This document shows, piece by piece, positions 7,719-18,405 of a DNA stretch of 21,540 nt; the first letter of the stretch is position 1, and each line of letters begins with the position of its first letter. The stretch spans positions 1-21,540 of the forward strand of contig JABIVN010000136.1 of NCBI GenBank assembly GCA_018667205.1. The letters run 5' to 3'. A program made the translations under genes and the position numbers. The notes beneath the pieces are model-generated. The model saw only the letters and a program-made list of their open reading frames with translations. It was not told the DNA's origin and made no database searches. This stretch comes from Gammaproteobacteria bacterium. Its GTDB lineage: Bacteria > Pseudomonadota > Gammaproteobacteria > Pseudomonadales > Azotimanducaceae.

Positions 7719-9539
7719 TCAGCGCCTGTTGATGCGCCGAGCTACCACTAGAAAAATCACTAAGATGAGCATTGATACAAGAATCACCAAGATTTGTCGG
7801 CCATATGATTCACGGAGCCCATTAATGCCGACCTGAGAAACCTGCTGGTAACCCACTGGAACTGGCAACACACCGTTCTCCAGCACGTACCGATCGTAAG
7901 CCAGCGACATGATCGCCATTCGTTCTGGCATTGCATCCGCTAGGTCTTTGGTTTCACCCGGGTCGGAAACGATATTATAAAGATGCCATAGGCCATCACC
8001 GACCGGGCCCCGATTTCTAACAATTTTGTGATCGCCGCGGAACAAGGCGGCGTTCCCGCCGACTTCGTAACCAATGGCTTCATCTTCAGCATAGACTCGA
8101 CCTACCTCGCCCCTGACAATGGGCATCAGATCTCGACCGATCATCGGTTCAATGGGCCGTCCACCAAAACGTCCATCCGGGGCTTTGATACCAGCCAGAG
8201 AAAGAATCGTTGGTGTGATATCCGTCACGTGAGATAAGGCATGATTCAGTTCACCTTTATTCACGACTAATTGTCCTGAAATGATTAGTGGTACTCTCAG
8301 GCCACCCTCCCCGGCATAAAACTTGTAGAAAGCGAGCGGCGAAGCAGAAGCACTGGCAAAGCTCGGACTAATTGAATTAAAGCTACCTTTTAAACCCAGC
8401 GTTTCATATTCAGTTGTATAGCCTTGATTACCCACAAAAAACTGAGCGAGGGGAGCATTCGGATCAGACGCCCCACTGACCTCGGTGCCGTTGTCGGACG
8501 TAAAAACGAACAGCGTATTATCATACTGGCCCGTCGCTTTAAGATGATCAATTAAACGTCCAATGTGGAAATCCATGGCTTCTACCATCCCGCCATAGAC
8601 CGCCATTCGTTTTGCTTCGTAACGCTTTCTGTCATCGGAAAGCGTTTCCCAACTCTTCGTCGTAGACATATCTACCATTTCGGTCCCTTCACCCACGACA
8701 CCAAGCTCAACCGCCCTTGCCAACCGGTCTTGCCGGAGCTGTTCCCAACCGGCGTCATAAACGCCCATGTACCGGTCGATAAACGTCTGCGGCGCTTGGA
8801 CGGGGATATGCACTGCCTGGAAAGGCACATAGGCAAAAAATGGTTTGCCATCGCCACTGTTGGAATCAATGAATTCGATGGTCTTATCGATCAGAAACCG
8901 GGATGAATAAAAATCTTCTGGTAGCTCTATTGCTTCCCCATCCGCGAACCAGTTGGCCTTTTTATAAATCGGAAGATAAGGTTTTTGCTCCCAGTTATCG
9001 GCGCCAGTATCGGCCATCGCCACCGTTCTTTCGAAACCCCGGCGGCTCGGTAACTGGTGTCGCTTTTTCCCAAGATGCCATTTACCCGACATATACGTAT
9101 GGTATCCCGCGCCTTCCAGCAGACTCGCGACCGTGACGACGTTGTTACCAAGCACCCCCTGGTAGCCATCAAAGTGGCTTTGTTCCGGAGGGATCGCCTC
9201 AGGGATGCTAGCGACGCCCGCCCGATGGCTGTCCACGCCCGTTAGCAACATGGCTCTGGCGGGAGCGCAACTTGCCGCCGTATGATAGTTGGTAAACCGG
9301 ACGCCTTCGTTTGCTAAGGCCGCCAGAGATGGAGTCCTTATTTCACTCCCATAAGGCGCTATATCCGTGAAACCCAGGTCATCGGCCAGGATAAGGACAA
9401 TATTTGGCTGTTGAGCAGCGCTGGCTGTCATTGCGCCTATACTCAGGAAAAGAATGGTCAGGACAAAAATGCGCTGGACAAAAAAAGCCGGCCGCATCAA
9501 AGCCGAAGATTTTAGGAATCTAGTGGAGGTTCGTTTCAC
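7719..9539 (-). CDS. Type I (formylglycine) sulfatase with C-terminal membrane anchor
   Basis: A 606-residue secreted sulfatase. After an N-terminal hydrophobic signal (about 24-41, TASA/AQQ) comes the metal site LADDLGF. The formylglycine motif is C91-A-P-A-R95, followed by AMLLTG. SGKWHLGK, TSDNGTE and EGGLRVP also match the arylsulfatase family. Cys91 must be oxidised by a maturase that is not in the window. The last residues form a transmembrane helix (ILVILVSMLILVIFLVV) ending in ARRINRR, which would tether the enzyme to the inner membrane facing the periplasm. The frame opens at 9578, but GTG 9539 overlaps the stop of the preceding gene as GTGA, so it is taken as the coupled start; ATG 9497 is an alternative. 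The substrate is unknown. Confidence 0.9.
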   Translation of the reverse strand: MKRTSTRFLKSSALMRPAFFVQRIFVLTILFLSIGAMTASAAQQPNIVLILADDLGFTDIAPYGSEIRTPSLAALANEGVRFTNYHTAASCAPARAMLLTGVDSHRAGVASIPEAIPPEQSHFDGYQGVLGNNVVTVASLLEGAGYHTYMSGKWHLGKKRHQLPSRRGFERTVAMADTGADNWEQKPYLPIYKKANWFADGEAIELPEDFYSSRFLIDKTIEFIDSNSGDGKPFFAYVPFQAVHIPVQAPQTFIDRYMGVYDAGWEQLRQDRLARAVELGVVGEGTEMVDMSTTKSWETLSDDRKRYEAKRMAVYGGMVEAMDFHIGRLIDHLKATGQYDNTLFVFTSDNGTEVSGASDPNAPLAQFFVGNQGYTTEYETLGLKGSFNSISPSFASASASPLAFYKFYAGEGGLRVPLIISGQLVVNKGELNHALSHVTDITPTILSLAGIKAPDGRFGGRPIEPMIGRDLMPIVRGEVGRVYAEDEAIGYEVGGNAALFRGDHKIVRNRGPVGDGLWHLYNIVSDPGETKDLADAMPERMAIMSLAYDRYVLENGVLPVPVGYQQVSQVGINGLRESYGRQILVILVSMLILVIFLVVARRINRR

Positions 9540-9922
9540 GCGCGAGGTTTCCCACAAAGACGAATGGTTGACACCCATAATAGCGTTGTCACGATAACCT
9601 CCACCGCGATCATGCTCCCTGCAAACGCAGCGCCATGCACCAGCCAGGCAACGATACGCAAGGTAGCCGCGAGACCCAGGAGCATCATGGGTGGATAGAA
9701 CCAGACTCGATTAAGTGTCGTCACCCCAACCAGGATCAACAAACCCATTGTCAGAAAAAATGCTCCCAGATCTCCGATTTGACTACTGCGACCAACACCC
9801 TCAAGCAGCGGCATGCCAACGCCGGCTGCCGCTGTAACCGGGTCAATAACCCAGCCGACACCGATGACGACAAATAGAATACCCGGCAGGGCTGCTGCGA
9901 CTCTTAAGATTTTGTTGATCAC
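9536..9922 (-). CDS. Small four-helix membrane protein coupled to the sulfatase
   Basis: A 128-residue, strongly hydrophobic protein with about four membrane segments (roughly 5-30, 48-67, 72-94 and 100-121). It starts at GTG 9922, with AGGAG seven bases upstream. No catalytic motif is seen. Its layout resembles small uncharacterised DUF4345-like membrane proteins, but I cannot assign the family firmly. Its TGA overlaps the sulfatase GTG by four bases, so the two are one operon and probably translationally coupled. A role in the membrane next to the anchored sulfatase is possible but is inference from context alone. Confidence 0.8.
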   Translation of the reverse strand: MINKILRVAAALPGILFVVIGVGWVIDPVTAAAGVGMPLLEGVGRSSQIGDLGAFFLTMGLLILVGVTTLNRVWFYPPMMLLGLAATLRIVAWLVHGAAFAGSMIAVEVIVTTLLWVSTIRLCGKPRA

Positions 9923-10388
9923 TGATCTCTCCTATTAATTTTAAACTACCCTACCAGGCAGGATTCCTGAAACCTGACTTCGCCCATGCCGCTGACCCAT
10001 AACTTCCCAACCGACCTAATTTTGCATCAATAGAGGGATAGTCAGGCATTATTAGCGCTAGAAATGGTAACCGCCTTCCAGATACGGCACAGCAACAAAG
10101 TAAGGCCTAATCTCCCAGAGACTACTAGCCAGTATATTATGTCCAATCACCTAATGCCTATCATTAAACATGATGCAGCTCGTTAGATATTTTCGTACAC
10201 TCCAGTGTTCGCATTATATTTTAGATTGGCAGCGTTGACTTACTCTGAAAAAAACCCTCCGTCATGATTGTCAGCGGGCTTTTAGCCGCAACGATCGCCT
10301 GGCATTATCGAATGGAGATTCTTTTATCGGCGGCGCCAAAGGTCTGCAATAAACTGAAACGGATTATAGAGAACGTACTGACGAGGAT
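9923..10388. other. Divergent intergenic region, sulfatase operon / GST-family gene
   Basis: No well-supported gene or promoter was found. An ATG frame at 10264-10401 encodes 45 residues but has no ribosome-binding site. The region should hold the promoters for both flanking units, and I could not pick hexamers with confidence. Confidence 0.35.
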
Positions 10389-10577
10389 GTGTCGCCGGTG
10401 AAACAGCTGGCAATGCCAAAATCCGAAATCACTATCGCTGAAGTGCTACTCACCCTAAACAATGCAGAACAAGCTGATCCACTGTGGCCCAGCTTCCTGG
10501 ACTCGCCCCAACTGATTGATAAGCATGGCGGCCAGGAATACAAAGACGGTGATGAATACATCTACTGGCCAAACTAG
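10389..10577 (+). CDS. Possible small hypothetical protein upstream of the GST-family gene
   Basis: A 62-codon frame from GTG 10389 to TAG, ending 14 bp before the start of the GST-family gene. The sequence is protein-like, with mixed composition and an acidic, aromatic C-terminus (KDGDEYIYWPN). Codon choice resembles that of the neighbouring genes. No family is recognised. The frame is open back to a stop at 10350. The GAGG at 10383-10386 is too close to the first GTG but acceptable for the GTG at 10398, so the start is unsure. It may be the first gene of a two-gene unit or the tail of a decayed gene. Confidence 0.4.
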   Translation: MSPVKQLAMPKSEITIAEVLLTLNNAEQADPLWPSFLDSPQLIDKHGGQEYKDGDEYIYWPN

Positions 10578-10580
10578 AAA

Positions 10581-10585
10581 AAGGA
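10581..10585 (+). promoter_or_regulatory. Ribosome-binding site for a TTG start
   Basis: AAGGA lies six bases before TTG 10592 and supports this rare start codon for the GST-family gene. Confidence 0.55.
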
Positions 10586-10591
10586 CATCTT

Positions 10592-11731
10592 TTGACACAA
10601 CCCACTCCTCTCGACTCCGTCAGTACACTTTACGGTGCGCCATTATCACTCTACACAGGACGAGCCAGAAGTTACCTCATCAAAGCCGGCATCCCTTATC
10701 GGGAAACGATGCCTATCACTGAACACTACCTAACGAATGTCTCGCCGTTGGCTGGTGGCAGGCAAAGCATGCCTACACTGGAATTGCCGGATGGTGGTGT
10801 TATCCGAGATGGGGTGGCTATTATCGATCACTTCGAAAAACATCGCAGTCACGAGTTTTCACCGACAACACCAAAACAAAGAATCGTCAGCAGGCTGTTC
10901 GATGTTGTCGGCGCTGAGGGCTTACTTCGACCCGCTATGCACTACCGATGGGATTTTCCGGAACAAAATCTAGCGTTTTTGCAATATCATTTCCAGGCAG
11001 CCATGCCCCGAGGGCCAGGCCGCAAGGAGAGAGCAGACAAAGCGATGGACCGAATGCGCAGCGCAGGAAAGGCCTTCGGCGCTGTGCCTGAAACTTTTGA
11101 AACCATCGAAACACATTACATCGAGTTTCTAAAAATTCTTGATAGCCATTTTTTGGATCAGCCCTATTTGCTAGGAGGGAAGCCATCCGTCGCCGACTTC
11201 GGAATGCTCGCACCTTTGCACGCACACCTAGGTCGTGATCCTGGCCCGCTTTCGCTGATGCAAGCGCATGCAATCCGCGTCTTCAGATGGGTGGAACGAA
11301 TGAACCGACCCGAGCTCGACGTTGGCGAATTCGAGATTCAGAATGGTCAGTATCTTGCCGCTGACGAAATCCCTGACTCTCTGGTTGATGTCTTAAAGCA
11401 TATCGCCATAGATTTCGTTCCCGAAACTCAGGCTGCTGCAGCCTGCATTAACGATTGGATCAGTCAGCAGGACGATTTGGAACCGGGGACAGCCTGTCCC
11501 CGCGGCGTTGGAATGGCTAACTTTCAGCTAAGGGGCGTTACCATAAACGCACTGGCACAGCCTTTCAGGTTCTATTTGTTAAAGCGGGTCCAGGACGAAT
11601 TTGAATCATTGGACAAACAACAGCAAGAAGACGTCACATCACTTCTCGACGCCTGTGACATGAATGGCCTGCTAAAAACGACACTGTCACGGGAAATCGG
11701 AAGACTAAACAATCTTGAGGTCTGGCTGTAA
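10592..11731 (+). CDS. Glutathione S-transferase family protein with long C-terminal extension
   Basis: A 379-residue protein with a TTG start. The N-terminal thioredoxin-like domain (about 13-85) has SLYTGRARSYLIKAGIPY, the cis-proline at M60-P61 (SMPTLEL) and DGVAIIDHFE at the usual glutathione gamma-glutamyl site, with Asp73-Gly74 in place of the common Glu-Ser. A helical C-terminal domain follows, with the typical KPSVADFGMLAPLHAHLG. Classical GSTs end near 200-230 residues; this one continues for over 120 more without a recognised domain. Enzyme activity and substrate are unknown; detoxification or a binding role is possible. It may be co-transcribed with the small frame just upstream, and is convergent with the kinase-fold gene. 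Confidence 0.82.
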   Translation: MTQPTPLDSVSTLYGAPLSLYTGRARSYLIKAGIPYRETMPITEHYLTNVSPLAGGRQSMPTLELPDGGVIRDGVAIIDHFEKHRSHEFSPTTPKQRIVSRLFDVVGAEGLLRPAMHYRWDFPEQNLAFLQYHFQAAMPRGPGRKERADKAMDRMRSAGKAFGAVPETFETIETHYIEFLKILDSHFLDQPYLLGGKPSVADFGMLAPLHAHLGRDPGPLSLMQAHAIRVFRWVERMNRPELDVGEFEIQNGQYLAADEIPDSLVDVLKHIAIDFVPETQAAAACINDWISQQDDLEPGTACPRGVGMANFQLRGVTINALAQPFRFYLLKRVQDEFESLDKQQQEDVTSLLDACDMNGLLKTTLSREIGRLNNLEVWL

Positions 11732-11779
11732 ATCATCAAACACCGGCAGCGAAACATTTTACCGCTACCTGAAACAGCG

Positions 11780-12988
11780 TTAGGCAGGAATACGATCCAG
11801 TATGGTTTCAAACTGCAGGTTCTCCGCTTTATCGAAAGTTTTGTCGAGCCAGGCCTGCATCATTTGAGGTCCACGATCGGAACCCAGATCGAGCTGCCCC
11901 GTGTGAGCAGCGGGTATTATCCGATGCAGCGTTGCTAGAAGGCCCATCTCATACTGCCATCTAAGCCTTGCTGACGAAATGTTCACACCCGTGTGACTCA
12001 GCGCCACTCGATAGTGTTTGATCAACTCGTTAATCTTTTCCTCACCTGTATTGACAGGTAGTGCAGCACTGAGAAAGTACGCAAGGTCCATCCCCGCGGG
12101 CCCGTTTGACATTGTCTGCCAATCGAACAGCACTATTTCACCTTTCGAATCATCAAAGCAGATATTATCCAGGCGGAAATCCCCATGCAGTAATGTCGAG
12201 GACTCCTCTCCCAGTTTTACTGTCAGCGCTTCCCCATTGACCTTTAACCATTCAACCAACTGAATCTGACGTTTCGACAATCTACCTTTATTTGCCGACC
12301 TGAACTTGCCAACAGTTTGCAAAAACATCATTTGAATAATCTTGCTGGTAGCTGCCACCGGTGCAATCCAACTCATACCCGCAAGCTCTTCGCCCCCCCA
12401 AAACTGACCATGAAGCTTTGCCATGGCAGTCAGGACATGCTTTGAATCTTCTTCAGAGCAACCAGCCGCCTGATCTCCCAACCTGTAGCCGCTAAGGTCT
12501 TCAATCAGCAACGCATAGCGCCTAGGCGCAAAGCTGATGATCCAACCGGCAATGATAGACAAAATGGCAATCAACCACATGGGTAGCTTATTGAGACCAG
12601 CCAGCCTCTCGAGAACCATGTCCGGGTCATCAGCGACATCGAGTGCACTGTAGTAGTGGCTAGGAGTTCGGATACTAATAGTGGATTCGAGGTCCCTATA
12701 GAACCTAATTTCTTTTTCATACAGGCCCATGGTTTGACCCAACGTACGGTTTTTCAATGCCGTTGGGATTTTAAGCACCATGGAGTTTGGTGCACTACTG
12801 GCTGGGTCGGAATATTCCAATTTGAATATGGCCACCTCGCCGTTAAACCCAGCTTCTTGGCCGATAACGTTATGTGTAAAACTCACCACCTTTTCATCGT
12901 CAATAATGCCGCTCTCACGTAACGTGGTCGTAAACCAATCCACCGTGATATCTTTCAGACTAAAGGGTACTTTTGGCTGTGTAATCAT
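11780..12988 (-). CDS. Aminoglycoside-phosphotransferase-fold kinase (ecdysteroid-kinase-like)
   Basis: A 402-residue protein of the APH/choline-kinase-like fold. Visible elements are the ATP-binding Lys73 (VLKIP), a Glu in EKEIRFYRDLE (about 91-93), the linker LLIEDLSGYRLGDQ, the catalytic loop LLHGDFRLDN with Asp270, and the metal-binding FDWQ with Asp289. Members phosphorylate small hydroxylated molecules; despite the fold name this is not evidence for antibiotic resistance. A hydrophobic run at about residues 136-154 (PMWLIAILSIIAGWIISFA) sits just before the hinge and is long enough to touch or span a membrane. The gene diverges from lacZ with only about 100 bp between them. No strong ribosome-binding site is seen. 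Confidence 0.85.
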   Translation of the reverse strand: MITQPKVPFSLKDITVDWFTTTLRESGIIDDEKVVSFTHNVIGQEAGFNGEVAIFKLEYSDPASSAPNSMVLKIPTALKNRTLGQTMGLYEKEIRFYRDLESTISIRTPSHYYSALDVADDPDMVLERLAGLNKLPMWLIAILSIIAGWIISFAPRRYALLIEDLSGYRLGDQAAGCSEEDSKHVLTAMAKLHGQFWGGEELAGMSWIAPVAATSKIIQMMFLQTVGKFRSANKGRLSKRQIQLVEWLKVNGEALTVKLGEESSTLLHGDFRLDNICFDDSKGEIVLFDWQTMSNGPAGMDLAYFLSAALPVNTGEEKINELIKHYRVALSHTGVNISSARLRWQYEMGLLATLHRIIPAAHTGQLDLGSDRGPQMMQAWLDKTFDKAENLQFETILDRIPA

Positions 12989-16149
<3,161 letters not shown>

Positions 16150-16324
16150 TCTAGCGCTGAACCGGATAGCCTGGGATCCGTTGAAACTGATATTTTTTAT
16201 GAGCGCAACACCACGAACGTTGCACAGGCCGGCAACGCAGCTCACACTTCTTGTCCACCAATATATCTAAGGGACAAAGCAAGTAGGGTATAGTACGGAT
16301 TCCTCCCTTAAAATAAGGTTCGTT

Positions 16325-16687
16325 ATGAAATATTTATTGGTATTTACGGCGTTTCTCATGCTCACTGCCTGTGAAAACGACAACGAAATGGAGAATGCAG
16401 TAGAAAGCACCAGCAGTGCAATGGAAAACAGCGGTGAAGCCGTCTCTGACGCCACGAATGAAGAAGCACCAGCAGCAATAGATGAAGTAATGGATGAAGT
16501 AGTGGCTGAAGTAGTAGCTGAAGCAATGGATGCAGGCGATGCCGCGATGACCGATATGACAGAAACGATGGACAGCGTGATGGATGATGCTATCGGAACC
16601 GCCGCCGAGCTTGAAGACGCAGCGATGGGATCAGATGAGGGCGCAAACATGGAGATGGAACAAGCCAAGAAATCGCCGAGCGAATAG
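16325..16687 (+). CDS. Small acidic, methionine-rich lipoprotein
   Basis: A 120-residue predicted lipoprotein. The signal peptide MKYLLVFTAFLMLTAC ends in a lipobox L13-T-A-C16; residue +2 is Glu, not Asp, so outer-membrane sorting is expected. The mature part is made almost only of Ala, Glu, Asp, Met, Ser, Thr, Val, Asn and Gly; it has no aromatic residue, no Arg or His, and a single Lys pair near the end. Periodic patterns such as DEVMDEVVAEVVAEAMDAG suggest extended amphipathic helix. The family is unknown. TAAGG lies eight bases before the ATG, and TATAGT at 16289-16294 could be a -10 box. The final codons and stop lie in the first copy of the 13-bp repeat array that follows. Confidence 0.75.
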   Translation: MKYLLVFTAFLMLTACENDNEMENAVESTSSAMENSGEAVSDATNEEAPAAIDEVMDEVVAEVVAEAMDAGDAAMTDMTETMDSVMDDAIGTAAELEDAAMGSDEGANMEMEQAKKSPSE

Positions 16688-16771
16688 CCCGCGGGAATAG
16701 TCCATGGGAATAGTCCGTGGGAATCGCCCGTGGGAATAGTCCGTGGGAATAGTCCGTGGGAATAGTCCGTA
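16681..16771 (+). repeat. 13-bp minisatellite, seven tandem copies
   Basis: Unit GGAATAGTCCGTG. Copies start at 16681 (degenerate, inside the lipoprotein 3' end), 16694, 16707, 16720 (ATCGCC variant), 16733, 16746 and 16759. Copies 3, 5 and 6 are identical and copy 7 differs only in its last base. GGA and TCC inside each unit are complementary. The array is directly followed by a terminator hairpin. Confidence 0.95.
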
Positions 16772-16808
16772 GGGGCACTGAGTCTATTTCACCTCAGTGC
16801 CCCGTTTT
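16772..16808 (+). terminator. Rho-independent terminator after the lipoprotein gene
   Basis: GGGGCACTGAG (16772-16782) and CTCAGTGCCCC (16793-16803) form a perfect 11-bp stem with a 10-base loop, followed by GTTTTG. The first G follows directly on the last minisatellite copy. Confidence 0.88.
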
Positions 16809-17115
16809 GTCTGACTTCAACGATTTAAATCCACTAACAAACAGAGTAACCACCCAACGCGCCTTACCTGTTGCAGAAGGCGCTATTTCTGACATTAAAC
16901 GGGTTATGCCGCCCGAACCAACACGGCCTCAACTGCGCTCATTTCTTTTTATTATCCTGCACTTCTAGCTAACGGGTTGCAGCACAGGGTAAAAACCAAA
17001 CAGCGCTAGGGAAAACCATAGACTCACCTAACTACTTTGGACGCTGGCTAAAACTCAACCGATGGATGATTAAACAGAACTAACACGCCTGGCAGCAACT
17101 ACGGACCCATACCAG
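16809..17115. other. Intergenic region before the MFS gene
   Basis: About 300 bases in which I see no gene, repeat or clear promoter. It presumably carries the promoter of the MFS/beta-lactamase-fold pair. Confidence 0.35.
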
Positions 17116-18405
17116 ATGAAAACTCGCGACCAGAACCCCTTACCTAAATCACCTAAGACCAAACCGTGGGGCGCTTTCCTTTACCGGGACTACCGCTTCC
17201 TTTGGGTCACGTTGATCGCAAGCTCAATTGTGGTCTGGATGAGAATCCTGGGGACAGCACAGTGGTTGCTAGATGAAACAGGCTCGGCCTATATGGTCGG
17301 CTTGATTGGCGTGGTACAGCTTGTCGTTCAGGTGCCGGTAACACTGTGGGCGGGCACCCTTGCAGATCGGGTCGATAGAAAAAGACTCATGAGCTTTGCC
17401 CACGCCGCCACTTCTATAGCGCTTTTAACCCTTGGGTTCCTTAACTGGCAGGGCCTGTTAACACCCGCACTCATCTACACCGGTATCGCTATTACCGCGG
17501 CCACACACATGCTCGCCAGTCCAGCGAGATCTGCCCTGGTGCCAATCATTATCCCGGAACGGGCGCTGATGTTGGCGGCTTCAACGGATACCGCATCAAG
17601 CAATGCCGCGGCTATCGCAGGGCCCCTGATTTTTGCCTTCATCGCTGTCACCCAAGACCTTACCGCCGTTTTTTTCCTCGCGGGTTCGATCTCTCTGGTA
17701 TCCAGCATGCTGCCACAACTTATCCGCGCAAACGGAATGGCGACTGGCCATGAGCACAAAAAAGGAGAGAAACCGTCGCAGATCCAGCAAACCAAGGACG
17801 GATTCAGCTTCGTTTCAAAACACCCGATTTTACCGGGACTGTTTCTGCTGGATGGCGGGATCACCACCGCGTCTTTTTATCGCGAGATTCTTCCGGTACT
17901 GGCATTAGGGTTATTCGCAGGCGGCGCAAGCGCAACGGGTTTCCTGGGCGCAGCGAATTCAGCTGGCGCGATCTTCGGTTCATTTATCGCGTTAATGCTG
18001 GTCGGCTTCCGCGCAAAAGGAATGCTGGTTCTTTACGCATCCTTTGCCTACGGCTTTTTCCTGTTTGGATTCGGTACAGCAACAACCTTGTGGTTTGGCG
18101 TGCTAATGATCGCATTGCTCGGTGCCGCAGATGCTGTCACTGTCGCCGTGCGCCAGACCACCGTCATGTTAACGACGCCAGACCACATGCGTGGCCGCGC
18201 GTTTGCACTAATGATTCTTGCTGCTCAGACGGCAAATAATGTCGGCACCATATGGGTAGGCACCTGGGCAGGATTGATCGGTGCGTCCAACACAATGGTG
18301 ATGGGCGGCGTAATCTCTATTGTGGCTACCGCGCTAATTTGGTGGTTCTGGAAACCCATTCGAGAATTCAGGTCCAAGGATTCTAAGGAACCCTCATCGT
18401 CATGA
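17116..18405 (+). CDS. Major facilitator superfamily transporter
   Basis: A 429-residue polytopic inner-membrane protein with about 12 hydrophobic segments. The MFS loop motif between helices 2 and 3 is visible as G80-TLAD-RVDRKR90. The opening YRDYRFLW, and the overall layout, resemble the EntS-like/MFS_3 group, many of which export siderophores, drugs or metabolites. The cytosolic central loop is at about 205-235 (HEHKKGEKPSQIQQTKDGFSF). Substrate and direction cannot be read from sequence. Its stop overlaps the ATG of the next gene as ATGA, showing an operon. No strong Shine-Dalgarno precedes ATG 17116. Confidence 0.87.
   Translation: MKTRDQNPLPKSPKTKPWGAFLYRDYRFLWVTLIASSIVVWMRILGTAQWLLDETGSAYMVGLIGVVQLVVQVPVTLWAGTLADRVDRKRLMSFAHAATSIALLTLGFLNWQGLLTPALIYTGIAITAATHMLASPARSALVPIIIPERALMLAASTDTASSNAAAIAGPLIFAFIAVTQDLTAVFFLAGSISLVSSMLPQLIRANGMATGHEHKKGEKPSQIQQTKDGFSFVSKHPILPGLFLLDGGITTASFYREILPVLALGLFAGGASATGFLGAANSAGAIFGSFIALMLVGFRAKGMLVLYASFAYGFFLFGFGTATTLWFGVLMIALLGAADAVTVAVRQTTVMLTTPDHMRGRAFALMILAAQTANNVGTIWVGTWAGLIGASNTMVMGGVISIVATALIWWFWKPIREFRSKDSKEPSSS

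Noticed and set aside
7716..7735. GCATCA / TGATGC hairpin at the sulfatase stop codon
   Set aside because: Six-base stem overlapping the coding end, with no T-run on either strand; not a terminator.
10264..10401. 45-codon ATG frame before the GST-family gene
   Set aside because: No ribosome-binding site, no recognisable features, and it overlaps the better small frame at 10389.
11780..12988. Reading the kinase-fold gene as an aminoglycoside resistance gene
   Set aside because: The fold is shared by many kinases; sequence features match the ecdysteroid-kinase-like group and carry an unusual hydrophobic insert, so resistance is unsupported.
16165..16200. CGGAT / ATCCG hairpin followed by a T-run after lacZ
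   Set aside because: Only five pairs, and the T-run begins about nine bases after the stem; too weak to call a terminator.
16590..16778. Minus-strand frame encoding a 13-residue repeat (IPTDYSHGLFPRA)
   Set aside because: It is the antisense reading of the 13-bp minisatellite (three units give 39 bp, 13 codons); no start signal, and the terminator and repeat explain it.
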